NCBI GenBank assembly: GCA_945870155.1 | Contig: CAMBSB010000040.1 | Location: 1 to 32,742, forward strand | Source: Paludibacter jiangxiensis | GTDB lineage: Bacteria > Bacteroidota > Bacteroidia > Bacteroidales > Paludibacteraceae | Direction of reading: 5' to 3' | Length of the DNA stretch: 32,742 nucleotides | Part shown: positions 6,333 through 14,995 of the stretch, one piece after another | How positions within the stretch are numbered: the first letter of the stretch is position 1 | How the letters are laid out: each line of letters opens with the position of its first letter | The notes under the pieces: generated by a model | What the model saw: only the letters and a program-made list of their open reading frames with translations | What the model was told of the DNA's origin: nothing | The model's database searches: none | Translations under genes and position numbers: made by a program

Positions 6333-8441
6333 ATGCGCTTCAAAATAGTTTTACTTTTTAGCTTCATATCATCTTGTTTATTTGTAGTATCACAAAAACT
6401 AAGCATAGGATATATTTATCCAGCTGGTGGTGAAAAAGGAACAACTTTTGAAATTCAGGTTGGGGGTTTAAACATTAGCGATGCTACAGAAGTGTTAATT
6501 AGTGGCAATGGATTAAAAGCAGAGCTTGTCCCGCTTAGCAAAAGCACTAACAGCGCGAAAGTGAAAAAAAAGGTAAAATTTGATGACCAAAGTAGTCCTC
6601 AGTTAGCCGATAGGGTAAATGTAAGAGTAACAATTGATAAAAATGCCTTGCCCGGCTTGCGCGATTTAAGACTTCAATCAAAAAATGGAATATCAAATAA
6701 ATTAGGTTTTGAAGTAGGTCAATATCCTAATATTGTTGAAAAAAATATTTCAACACTTCAAAGTCCAAATTATGTAAATAGTTTACCGGTTACACTATGC
6801 GGTCAGATTATGCCCGGCGAAAGAGATTATTTTTCTTTCAAAGCAACAAAAGGAATGAATTTAGTAGCTGAAGTAAAAGCCAGAGAATTAGCGCCTTACA
6901 TTGCAGATGCTGTTCCGGGCTGGTTTCAACCTATTATACGTATAACTAACAGTACAGGTAAGGAAATTGCATACAATGATGATTATAGAAATTCTGTTGA
7001 TCCGGTAATTATTACAACTATCCCCGAAACTGATACTTACACGCTTTGCATATTTGATGCAATTTACCGGGGACGCGAGGATTTTAATTACCGGATACAA
7101 TTAGGGGAAATACCATTTGTAAAATATATTTACCCTAGTGTTGGTAAAATAGGTAAAAACACAAAGATAAAAGTGTGTGGTGTTAATATTGAATCAAATA
7201 ATATAACATTCAAAACGAAAAAATTAGGCGTTTCAAGTTTTGTTGCGAAGGATGATAAAGGTTATATTTCAAATTCCTTCCCATTTTATGGAATACCAAA
7301 AACAGGGATTATTGATTTTAACAGTATTGAAAATAAGGAACTTTTTATTGGTTCAATAGTTTGCGATTCGCTTCATACTGCGTTTCAAACAAAACGCTAT
7401 CTGATAAGTGCCTTAAAAAATGAATATATTGCCATAGATATGAAAGCCCGAAGATTGGGGTCACTTTTTGATGGAAAAATGACATTGAAAAATACGTCCG
7501 GTAAAATTTTAATGCAAAATGATGACTTAGAGGATCCTACAGAAGGATTGATGACCTATCATGCGGATCCCAGAATTCAATATAAAGCAACAGAAACCGG
7601 TGTTTACATTTTAGAAATTGAAGATGTGTTAGGTAATTTTGGTACTGAGTATTTATATTTGATAGAAAGAGTTGAAATTTTTCCAACTTATAAGGTCTTT
7701 GTTTCTCCTGCTAATTTAACTATCCCCAAAGGAGGTACAGCATTAATAAAACTGGACATTGAAACCACTGAGAAATTTATTCCTGAAATTGATTTCACTC
7801 TAAAAGGTTTACCTAAAAACTTTAATATCAGCAATAATAAAATGCTACAAGGGCTTAAAACTTGGGATATGTCGATTACCGCACCCGAAAATGCCAAAGA
7901 AGCTAATTATTCAATTGAGGTTGAGGCCTCGTCATTTTTAAAAGGAAAACAACAAATAAGCATGAAACAAAAAGCAATTGCAACCGACAATATGATGCAA
8001 GCATTTTATTATATGCACCATATTCCGGCATCAGAATTGGCAGCTAAAGTTTCTCAATCCGCTCCTTTTTCGTTGCATTTTATACCGCAAATAGAAAGAA
8101 GTCTTGATAATTCAATTTTTGTAAATCCTGAAGATACATTGATAGATATTATTGTCCGGGTTGAAAGAAGAAATGGTTTTCCGGAGCCAATTAATGTTGC
8201 ATTGAATAAGAAAAACAAAAACATTGTTATGGAGAATGTGAAATTTCTTGTGGGTGAAACAGAAAAAACGATAAGGCTAAAATTGAACGCTGAAAACACA
8301 AGAAAAATAAAAAAAATAAAAATCCCATTGTGTTTTGTAGGTACCGTAAATGAACAAGTTGACAAAAAGGGAAAACGTTCATTCGAAAATGCTTCCTACA
8401 AAGAATATAGTCCGGTTTTTGTGTTGGAAAAAAGAGAATGA
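6333..8441 (+). CDS. Secreted TIG/PPC-repeat protein
   Basis: A 702-residue exported protein with a signal peptide ending near residue 20 (VVSQ). It shows a duplicated architecture. A TIG-like unit begins at GYIYPAGGEKGTTFEI (about 26-41), followed by a pre-peptidase C-terminal (PPC) domain at about 152-258. A second TIG-like unit begins at KYIYPSVGKIGKNTKI (about 263-278), followed by a second, more divergent PPC-like domain at about 347-447. The last 250 residues look like further beta-sandwich or immunoglobulin-like domains rich in Lys. PPC domains usually bind polymers or act as modules beside secreted enzymes; no catalytic domain is visible here. This architecture is known next to DUF1501 and DUF1553 genes in Planctomycetes, which supports reading genes 3510-8441 as one functional cassette. 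The gene ends convergently with the ABC genes. Confidence 0.8.
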   Translation: MRFKIVLLFSFISSCLFVVSQKLSIGYIYPAGGEKGTTFEIQVGGLNISDATEVLISGNGLKAELVPLSKSTNSAKVKKKVKFDDQSSPQLADRVNVRVTIDKNALPGLRDLRLQSKNGISNKLGFEVGQYPNIVEKNISTLQSPNYVNSLPVTLCGQIMPGERDYFSFKATKGMNLVAEVKARELAPYIADAVPGWFQPIIRITNSTGKEIAYNDDYRNSVDPVIITTIPETDTYTLCIFDAIYRGREDFNYRIQLGEIPFVKYIYPSVGKIGKNTKIKVCGVNIESNNITFKTKKLGVSSFVAKDDKGYISNSFPFYGIPKTGIIDFNSIENKELFIGSIVCDSLHTAFQTKRYLISALKNEYIAIDMKARRLGSLFDGKMTLKNTSGKILMQNDDLEDPTEGLMTYHADPRIQYKATETGVYILEIEDVLGNFGTEYLYLIERVEIFPTYKVFVSPANLTIPKGGTALIKLDIETTEKFIPEIDFTLKGLPKNFNISNNKMLQGLKTWDMSITAPENAKEANYSIEVEASSFLKGKQQISMKQKAIATDNMMQAFYYMHHIPASELAAKVSQSAPFSLHFIPQIERSLDNSIFVNPEDTLIDIIVRVERRNGFPEPINVALNKKNKNIVMENVKFLVGETEKTIRLKLNAENTRKIKKIKIPLCFVGTVNEQVDKKGKRSFENASYKEYSPVFVLEKRE

Positions 8442-8507
8442 TAATTATTTGTTATTTTTATTATCACAACAATTTAACAACTTATTATTCTATCATTAAC
8501 CCACTTT

Positions 8508-10274
8508 TCAGCTCACCATTTTACCATGCATCAATAAATCCATGGCTTCAGTCATCGAACCGGCTTTGGTAACTGTTCCTCCGTTGACAAAGTATATTGC
8601 ATCAGCATTTTCAATTGTATTTAATCGGTGCGCGATGATAATTCGTATGGTTTCTTTAGGTAATTTCAACATAATTTCATCGAGTAGTTTTTCCGTTACT
8701 GTATCAATATTAGCTGTAGCTTCATCCAAAATTAGCAACTCAGGTTTACGCAATACCGCACGAATAAAGGCAATTAACTGTTTCTGACCCAGACTTATAC
8801 TGTCGCCAGTCGATTTTATTTCGGCATCCAAACCACCATCAAATCGCTCGAGCAAACTGTCTAAACCAGCTTTGGCAATAACCTCAGCCAATACATTGTT
8901 GCTTATATCATTTAATTCCACATTGCCATATAAAATATTATCACGCAAAGTTCCGGTAAACAGAAATGGTTCCTGTAGTATAAATCCAATTTTAGAAGTT
9001 CTGGTTGTGTCGTCCATAGTTCTGATATCCACTCCATTGAGAATGATTTTTCCTTTTGTTGGATCATATAACCTGGCCATTAACGATGCTGTTGTAGTTT
9101 TACCGCCACCTGTAGGCCCTACAAAAGCATAAGTTTTTCCGCGTTGCAAACTGAAGCTCACGTTTTTAAGCACTTCGTTTCCGGTGGAATATGAAAATGA
9201 AACATCCCTGAAACCCAGCAGACAACATTCATCTTCGGTTTGAGTTAATTCATGAACTTTCAAATTATTTTCCATCACCAGAATTTGTGAAATTCTATCC
9301 CAGCCTGCCAATGCCACCTGAAAGTTAGCCCAAAGAGCTGCTATTTGTCGCAATGGATTGTAGAACTGAGCGATATATGCCAAAAAACTGATAAGTAATC
9401 CTACTGTAAATTGGCCTGTACTAATAAGATAAATACCAAAAACTAAAACTATCATTTGACCTATGCTTGATGAAAGACCAAATACAGGTGTAAATATATT
9501 ATTGGCAATGCCCGATTTCAAAGCTGTTTTATAATTTTCTGTATTCACCTCATCAAAGCGTTTTCTAAAATAATCACGGCGGTTAAAAGCCACAACCACT
9601 TTAAAATTATTCATGCTTTCTTGAATTTCGGCACTTAAATTACCTGTGCTTTTCATGTTTTTTGCATTTTTGCTTTTTACCCAGGGGGAAATAGACTTAG
9701 TAAAAAACAAAAGTAAAAGGGCTGGTAACAAAGCTGCCAAGCCTAGTTTGTAGTTAATTGAAATAAGAAAGATACCAGCTCCTACCATGCTGAAAATGCT
9801 GCCCATAAACTGAACGAGCGACTGTGAGAAAAACTGATTAATTTTATCGGTATCGTTATTCACACGCGAAATTAAATCACCGGCTTTGTTTTGCGTAAAA
9901 AAGTCAATAGGTAATTCCTGTAATTTATTGAAAACCGTATTGCGCAGGTTGTAAAGCATGCGTTGCCCTACACGACCCATTAATTGCATTTGAGTATAGC
10001 CGGTAATCAAAACGACAATAAAAAGGAAAAACAAAATGATACTGTATTTTAAAACTCCATCGTATTGTTTGGTAATCACAAATGTATCAACTGCATGTCC
10101 TAAAATATAAGGTCCTACAAGGTTTAAACCTGAATTTATAAAAATAAATGCCATCGCAATATAAAGATTTTTGCGCTCCTGCCCTACTAGCGTCATCAAC
10201 CTTTTAAAAGTAGTGAAAGCACTTACTTTTTCATTTTGATCTTTGTCCTTTAATATATTTAAATCGTAACTCAT
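8508..10274 (-). CDS. ABC exporter half-transporter, catalytic partner (ATPase-permease fusion)
   Basis: A 588-residue type IV ABC exporter subunit with an N-terminal six-helix transmembrane domain (about residues 30-325) and a C-terminal nucleotide-binding domain. Walker A is GPTGGGKT (386-393). Walker B is LLILDE (513-518) with the catalytic Glu518. The H-loop His is 549. The signature motif is ISLGQ (493-497), where the third residue of canonical LSGGQ is Leu. It is the second gene of a two-gene operon; its partner (10286-12016) ends 11 bases upstream and has complementary defects. Together they should form an inner-membrane heterodimeric exporter of the LmrCD/BmrCD/TM287-288 class that moves drugs, lipids or peptides out of the cell. 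The substrate cannot be read from sequence. The gene converges on the TIG/PPC gene with a 66-base gap and no clear terminator. Confidence 0.92.
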   Translation of the reverse strand: MSYDLNILKDKDQNEKVSAFTTFKRLMTLVGQERKNLYIAMAFIFINSGLNLVGPYILGHAVDTFVITKQYDGVLKYSIILFFLFIVVLITGYTQMQLMGRVGQRMLYNLRNTVFNKLQELPIDFFTQNKAGDLISRVNNDTDKINQFFSQSLVQFMGSIFSMVGAGIFLISINYKLGLAALLPALLLLFFTKSISPWVKSKNAKNMKSTGNLSAEIQESMNNFKVVVAFNRRDYFRKRFDEVNTENYKTALKSGIANNIFTPVFGLSSSIGQMIVLVFGIYLISTGQFTVGLLISFLAYIAQFYNPLRQIAALWANFQVALAGWDRISQILVMENNLKVHELTQTEDECCLLGFRDVSFSYSTGNEVLKNVSFSLQRGKTYAFVGPTGGGKTTTASLMARLYDPTKGKIILNGVDIRTMDDTTRTSKIGFILQEPFLFTGTLRDNILYGNVELNDISNNVLAEVIAKAGLDSLLERFDGGLDAEIKSTGDSISLGQKQLIAFIRAVLRKPELLILDEATANIDTVTEKLLDEIMLKLPKETIRIIIAHRLNTIENADAIYFVNGGTVTKAGSMTEAMDLLMHGKMVS

Positions 10275-10285
10275 TTTTCTGCTTA

Positions 10286-12016
10286 TTAATTAAAACTCCT
10301 TTGCGAATTGAAAATTTGAACATATTCAGGACTCGTTTCAATAAGCTCCTGATGTGTTCCTGAAGCTAGTATTTCACCTTCTTCAAGTAAAATAATTTGC
10401 CCATAATCCATCACTGATGCAATTTTTTGTGTAACCGAGAGTAAAGTTATGTCAGGATAGTTTTTAGTTACATTGGCTAAAATTTTTTGTTCAGTTTGGT
10501 TGTCAACACGCGCCGTAAAATCGTCGAGTAATAGTATTTTTGGATTCAGTGCCAATGCACGAGCCAGCATAATTCTTTGTTTCTGACCTCCCGAAAGACT
10601 TGTACCTCGTTCGCTTACCATGGTTTCCAAGCCATTGGGCAATGTATGTATAAAATCACTTAATTCAGCTGTTTCAATGGCTTTTGTCAGCAATTCATCC
10701 GTAACCTGATCGTTAAATGCAATATTTTCGCGCAATGTCATATTAAACATCACACTATCCTGAAAAACAAAACCGATTTGATTCTGGAAAGTTTCTTTGT
10801 TATAATCGTTTATGTTGATGCCATCAAAAAGTATCTCGCCTTCGTTTTGGGTAATTAAACCAGTAAGTAGATACAACAACTGTGTTTTTCCGGCAGCGGT
10901 AGGACCAATGATAGCAGTACTTGTGCCGGCTTCCAATGTGATTGAAACATTTTTCAATGCTGGTTTATCACCATATTTTACCCAAATGTTTTTCATTTCA
11001 ATCTCACCTTTCAAAGGCGTATTTACTGTGCCTTTGTCCTCAGTATCAGCAGCATTTAACACAGTCAAAATTCTTCCGTACGACACCGAAGCCTGTGCAA
11101 TAAAATTACTAATAAAGCCAATGACCATAATTGGGAAAATAAGTATAACCAGATATGAACTAAAAGCTGCAAAATCGCCCAAACTCATGGTTCCGTTTAT
11201 TACAAAATGTCCCCCCAAAGCGAGTATTATTAATGTTGCTAAATTGCTTATAAATACCACGATAGGAATTAATGTTGCAAAAAGCCTTAAAATAGACATT
11301 CCAATATCTCGTGCTTGCGTGTTGGCATCAAGAAATTTGTTGTATTCCAAAGTTTGGGAGTTAAGCACCCGCACCAAGGCTGCACCCATAATGCTCTCGT
11401 TTATTACCTTGTTAAGCCAGTCGATAATTTCGCGACTTTTTTTGAATAGTGACCCTAATTTCTTAAAAATAAACATGAAAGCTGTAATAATTATCGGAAT
11501 AATCATTAATACCGACAAAGCTAGTTTCCAGTTAATAGTAATGAGCAAAACACTTGCACCAATAATTATAAAAATTGAAGAGGCCAACATAACAATAGCC
11601 ATCGACACAAATAATTTAATAGAATCAATGTCAGAAGTCAGGTTAGTGAGCAGTTTCGACGGATTTGCATCTTGTATAAAAGCATAACTTTGACGGGATA
11701 TTTTATCGGCCAGTTTAGTTCGTAAATCCTTTGCCACGCGCTCAGATGCGTAAGTTTGCAATATACCTTGTAATAAGGTGAGTATGAAAATAATGAAGGC
11801 GGCAACCAGAAATTCAATCACTATTTTTTGATAACTGAAATCACCGTTGGCAAAATCATCAATACCTTTCGATATCAGTTTAGGAATAATTAAATTGATG
11901 GAATTACTCAATAATGCAAATAATATCAACCCTAAAATCATTAATTTATAGGGTTTTACAACTGCAAAAATATTGGGTTTTATAGGTTTAATAGCTTTTT
12001 CAGTTTTTTTTGCCAT
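10286..12016 (-). CDS. ABC exporter half-transporter, degenerate-site partner
   Basis: A 576-residue ATPase-permease fusion, first in the exporter operon. The transmembrane domain spans about residues 25-315. The nucleotide-binding domain has Walker A GPTAAGKT (371-378), Q-loop Q419 and an intact LSGGQ signature (474-478). Walker B is LLLDD, with Asp499 where the catalytic Glu should be. The H-loop has Gln530 (SVTQK) instead of His. Loss of Glu and His together is the hallmark of the degenerate site in heterodimeric exporters. Its intact LSGGQ would complete the working site of the partner, while the partner's ISLGQ faces this weak site. The gene begins after a 264-base gap from topB, and a -7-like element lies at 12056-12063. 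Family knowledge supports multidrug or lipid export, but the substrate is unknown. Confidence 0.92.
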   Translation of the reverse strand: MAKKTEKAIKPIKPNIFAVVKPYKLMILGLILFALLSNSINLIIPKLISKGIDDFANGDFSYQKIVIEFLVAAFIIFILTLLQGILQTYASERVAKDLRTKLADKISRQSYAFIQDANPSKLLTNLTSDIDSIKLFVSMAIVMLASSIFIIIGASVLLITINWKLALSVLMIIPIIITAFMFIFKKLGSLFKKSREIIDWLNKVINESIMGAALVRVLNSQTLEYNKFLDANTQARDIGMSILRLFATLIPIVVFISNLATLIILALGGHFVINGTMSLGDFAAFSSYLVILIFPIMVIGFISNFIAQASVSYGRILTVLNAADTEDKGTVNTPLKGEIEMKNIWVKYGDKPALKNVSITLEAGTSTAIIGPTAAGKTQLLYLLTGLITQNEGEILFDGININDYNKETFQNQIGFVFQDSVMFNMTLRENIAFNDQVTDELLTKAIETAELSDFIHTLPNGLETMVSERGTSLSGGQKQRIMLARALALNPKILLLDDFTARVDNQTEQKILANVTKNYPDITLLSVTQKIASVMDYGQIILLEEGEILASGTHQELIETSPEYVQIFNSQRSFN

Positions 12017-12055
12017 TTTTTTTGATGCTCAAATTTTTCTTTACTAATATAATAA

Positions 12056-12063
12056 CAAAGCTA
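12056..12063 (-). promoter_or_regulatory. Candidate -7 element for the ABC operon
   Basis: CAAAGCTA on the plus strand reads TAGCTTTG on the minus strand, matching TAnnTTTG, 40 bases upstream of the ABC gene start at 12016. No good -33 TTG is seen at the expected distance. Confidence 0.3.
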
Positions 12064-12280
12064 ACAACAAGTTTAAGCGCATTTAGTTGTTTACTTGAAT
12101 GTTTTTTTAAAGAATATTAAGGCAGGTAGTGAATAGTTTTGTGTATAAAATTCTTTGATTGAGTAAATGGAAATGTTGAACATAAACGATTCAGTGTATT
12201 TAGAACAAACCGTTTTCGTTTATTTACACATTCGAAATAGAATTATTTTTGCAATTTAAACTGAGATTTGGATTCCCTAT

Positions 12281-14197
12281 TCAATCAAACGCTTTTCTAA
12301 AAGTACAACCATTTTTCCACTCACTGCAACCGAAGGCCTTATTTCCTTTCAGAATCGACCCTTTTCCGCAAACCGGACATTTTGTGCCTTCTATTGTCTG
12401 TAAAGCATGATGAATCTGGCGATTATCACTTTTAACATTGAAAACAATCTGACGCACCATTTCCTTTAATTCTTCCAGAAAATCTTTGGCATCATATTCA
12501 CCACGTTCCACCTGACGAAGTTTTTTTTCCCAAAGCCCGGTTAGCTCTGCTGATTTTAACAAATCTTCCTGAATAGTTAAAATCAAATCCACTCCGGTGT
12601 TTGTGGCAATCAGGTTTTTGCGTTCTTTTCTTATATAATCGCGTTTAAATAGGGTTTCAATAATTGCCGCTCTGGTTGACGGACGACCAATTCCATTTTC
12701 TTTGAGCGCATCGCGGAGCTCATCGTTATCAACTAATTTCCCGGCCGTTTCCATGGCACGTAGCAATGTCGCTTCTGTGTATGGTTTGGGCGGCGATGTC
12801 CATTTTTCGGCTAATGTTGGTGTGTGTGGTCCGTTTTCGCCAATTACAAATATAGGAAGTGTTTTTTCATCATCCTCTTTCTCGTTATCTCCCTCATTAT
12901 CTTCCACTTTTGTTTTGTCAAATACTACACGCCAACCGGCATCAAGTATTTGCTTTCCATTCACTTTAAATTCAATTTTATCCACTTCGCCCAGCACTGT
13001 GGTGGTCGAAATTTTACATTCGGGATAAAAATTGGCAATAAAACGGCGGGCAACCAAATCGAAAACACGTTTTTCGTTTTCACTCAACGCAGTTGGATGC
13101 ACACCGGTTGGTATAATGGCATGGTGGTCGGTAACTTTGGTATTATCAAAAACTTTTTTTGTTTTGGGAATTTTGGATGCTAACACAGTTCTTGTCAATA
13201 GTTCATAATCCTTTAATCCCTTCATAATTTCCGGAATTTTGGGATACATATCATCACTCAGATACGAGGTGTCGACACGTGGATAGGTTGTAATTTTTTT
13301 TTCGTATAAAGTTTGGATTAATTTTAGAGTTTCATCGGCCGAAAAACCGAATTTTTTATTGCATTCTACCTGTAATGAAGTTAAATCGAACAAGCGTGGT
13401 GCTGATTCTGTACCTTTTTTTGTGCTTATATCCGTGACATAAAAATCGGAAGATTTAACGGTTTCTAAAAAGTTATTTCCCTCTTCTACACTCGAAAAGC
13501 GTCCTTGAGAAGCCGAAAAAGTAGTATCGCGATAAATAGTTTTTAATTCCCAATAAGCTTTTGGTACAAAGTTCTCAATTTCTAATTGCCTATTTACAAT
13601 TAGAGCCAAAGTAGGAGTTTGAACACGGCCTATCGAAAGTACCTGACGGTTTTTGCCATATTTAAGCGTGTAAAGTCGGGTAGCATTCATACCCAGCAGC
13701 CAATCGCCAATAGCACGCGAAAGTCCTGCTTCGTACAATTTTTGGTAATGACTTTGATCTTTCAATTTTGAAAATCCTTCGCGTATCGAATCTTCTGTCA
13801 GTGATGATATCCAAAGACGTTTTACAGGACATTTACAAAGTGCTTTTTGCAATACCCAACGTTGAATTAATTCACCTTCCTGACCGGCATCACCACAGTT
13901 TATCACTTCATCGGCCGTGGCCATTAGGCTTTCAATAACTTTAAATTGTTTTTGTATCCCACTATCATTCATTACCTTAATGCCAAATCTTGCAGGAATC
14001 ATGGGTAAATGACTCAAAGCCCAAGCTTTCCAGTCGGGAGAATATTCATGCGGTTCCAACAATCCACACAAATGCCCAAAAGTCCAGGTTACCTGATAAC
14101 CATTGCCTTCAATATAACCATCCTTACGGGTTTTAGCTCCCAATATCTCGGCTATATCACGTGCTACGCTTGGTTTTTCGGCAATGCAAACTATCAT
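12281..14197 (-). CDS. topB: DNA topoisomerase III (type IA)
   Basis: A 638-residue type IA topoisomerase, close to E. coli TopB in length (653). It relaxes and decatenates DNA through a transient 5'-phosphotyrosine link. The Toprim domain starts at once (IAEKPSVA, with Glu7 and Lys8). The active-site Tyr305 and Arg307 are in TTYPRVDTSYL, and SIGRVQTPT (about 188-196) is the conserved strand-binding block. A C-terminal zinc ribbon has Cys607, Cys610, Cys624 and Cys631. The Toprim acidic cluster reads D103-A-G105-Q-E107, where E. coli has D103-A-D105-R-E107, so one metal-binding Asp and the neighbouring Arg are replaced. I believe this variant is shared by Bacteroidota TopB but could not check. 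The ATG at 14197 sits next to a 191-base repeat cluster that contains no recognisable promoter. Confidence 0.95.
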   Translation of the reverse strand: MIVCIAEKPSVARDIAEILGAKTRKDGYIEGNGYQVTWTFGHLCGLLEPHEYSPDWKAWALSHLPMIPARFGIKVMNDSGIQKQFKVIESLMATADEVINCGDAGQEGELIQRWVLQKALCKCPVKRLWISSLTEDSIREGFSKLKDQSHYQKLYEAGLSRAIGDWLLGMNATRLYTLKYGKNRQVLSIGRVQTPTLALIVNRQLEIENFVPKAYWELKTIYRDTTFSASQGRFSSVEEGNNFLETVKSSDFYVTDISTKKGTESAPRLFDLTSLQVECNKKFGFSADETLKLIQTLYEKKITTYPRVDTSYLSDDMYPKIPEIMKGLKDYELLTRTVLASKIPKTKKVFDNTKVTDHHAIIPTGVHPTALSENEKRVFDLVARRFIANFYPECKISTTTVLGEVDKIEFKVNGKQILDAGWRVVFDKTKVEDNEGDNEKEDDEKTLPIFVIGENGPHTPTLAEKWTSPPKPYTEATLLRAMETAGKLVDNDELRDALKENGIGRPSTRAAIIETLFKRDYIRKERKNLIATNTGVDLILTIQEDLLKSAELTGLWEKKLRQVERGEYDAKDFLEELKEMVRQIVFNVKSDNRQIHHALQTIEGTKCPVCGKGSILKGNKAFGCSEWKNGCTFRKAFD

Positions 14198-14229
14198 GTG
14201 TTTTGGGTTTGGAAGTTAGGATTCAATGA

Positions 14230-14285
14230 TTCGGGTTTTATGTTCCGCGTTTCGGGTTTCATGTTTCGGGTTTCGGGTTTCAAAT
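14230..14285 (+). repeat. Period-7 tandem repeat, TTCGGGT type
   Basis: Eight contiguous heptamers run from 14230. TTCGGGT occurs at 14230, 14251, 14265 and 14272; variants TTTATGT, TCCGCGT, TTCATGT and TTCAAAT fill the remaining slots without breaking phase. The reverse complement of the same family is found at 31672-31713. It lies upstream of topB in a non-coding gap. Confidence 0.75.
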
Positions 14286-14299
14286 ACTTGATCTTTAAG

Positions 14300-14320
14300 C
14301 CCCCATTTGGGGGTTGGGGG
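14300..14320 (-). repeat. C5/G5 hairpin repeat, copy 3
   Basis: C5 (14300-14304), attt, G5 (14309-14313), tt, G5 (14316-14320): the same orientation as copy 2. It sits between two different period-7 tandem repeats. Confidence 0.72.
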
Positions 14321-14345
14321 TCTGGGAGTTGTTAGTCTTCCTTTC

Positions 14346-14380
14346 TTTGTTCTTTATTCTTTGCTCTTTGTTCTTTGTTC
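14346..14380 (+). repeat. Period-7 tandem repeat, TTTGTTC type
   Basis: Five exact-length heptamers: TTTGTTC, TTTATTC, TTTGCTC, TTTGTTC, TTTGTTC. Their reverse complement (GAACAAA/GAGCAAA) matches units at 21411-21438. The repeat ends eight bases from the stop codon of the DUF4924 gene. Confidence 0.78.
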
Positions 14381-14388
14381 TCAAAAAT

Positions 14389-14937
14389 CTACTCTTCCAA
14401 ATCGAGTTCTCCATTTCGGTAAAGCATAAAATTTCGAGAAAGTAAAACCATAAATTTGCTTATTTCAGTCTGTATTTGGATGGTTTGTGCCGATATTTCT
14501 GTTTTTTTCATCCTTAACAACATGATTCCATATTGAAAATTGAAACATAATTCAATATCGCTTAATCCAATATCACCCTTTTGTCGAAATTGGTTGATAT
14601 AGGGCAAGATATAGAAAAACTTGGCATTGTATGACGCAACTTTACCCGATTTTAACATAAGGTTGTGAAATTCAGTCAAATCAATAATAGTGTTTTTATT
14701 TATCTGTAAATGACCTTGTTGCTGAAGATTCTCAAGTCGCATCATTTCAATTAAACTTTCATACCATTCATAAATAGATTTCCGTTCGGCATCAGTATTT
14801 ACCGGAAACTTTTTTACAATTTGATCGTTTATTATGTCAATATTAAAATTGAAAGCACGGATTAAATCTTCTATCTGCCACATATACAGCAGATATTCGC
14901 AAATATTTTCTCTTTTTAGTTTATGGGCAATGTACAT
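14389..14937 (-). CDS. DUF4924 family protein
   Basis: A 182-residue cytoplasmic protein, predicted mostly helical, recognised by its opening MYIAHKLKRENICEYLLYM and the later segment QKGDIGLSDIELCFNFQYG. DUF4924 proteins are restricted to Bacteroidota as far as I know, and no function has been established. No catalytic motif, metal site or membrane segment is visible. It is the last gene of a likely operon rplY, pth, S4 protein, DUF4924 on the minus strand; 58 bases separate it from the S4 gene, and part of that gap is a period-7 repeat. Linkage to ribosomal and tRNA-recycling genes suggests, without proof, a link to translation. The start ATG at 14937 is well placed, since the conserved N terminus begins at residue 1. 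Confidence 0.82.
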   Translation of the reverse strand: MYIAHKLKRENICEYLLYMWQIEDLIRAFNFNIDIINDQIVKKFPVNTDAERKSIYEWYESLIEMMRLENLQQQGHLQINKNTIIDLTEFHNLMLKSGKVASYNAKFFYILPYINQFRQKGDIGLSDIELCFNFQYGIMLLRMKKTEISAQTIQIQTEISKFMVLLSRNFMLYRNGELDLEE

Positions 14938-14943
14938 GGAATG

Positions 14944-14972
14944 ATTTACGATTTAGATATTTACGATTTACC
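14944..14972 (+). repeat. Period-7 repeat, ATTTACG type
   Basis: ATTTACG, ATTTAGA, one extra T, ATTTACG, ATTTACC. This third heptamer family lies in the 58-base gap between the DUF4924 and S4 genes. Confidence 0.6.
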
Positions 14973-14995
14973 AATTGAAATGAAAAATGCATTTT

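Noticed and set aside
10812-11687. 291-residue plus-strand reading frame
   Set aside because: It is antisense to the ABC exporter gene, whose motifs are clear; the antisense product shows no domain.
12244-12251. TATTTTTG, a -7-like element on the plus strand
   Set aside because: No TTG at -33 spacing and no plus-strand gene downstream; it points into the 3' end of topB.
14009-14335. 108-residue plus-strand frame overlapping the topB start
   Set aside because: Its second half only translates the TTCGGGT heptamers and the C5/G5 repeat, and its first half is antisense to topB.
14230-14380. CRISPR array
   Set aside because: The units are contiguous 7-mers without spacers, and no cas gene is nearby.
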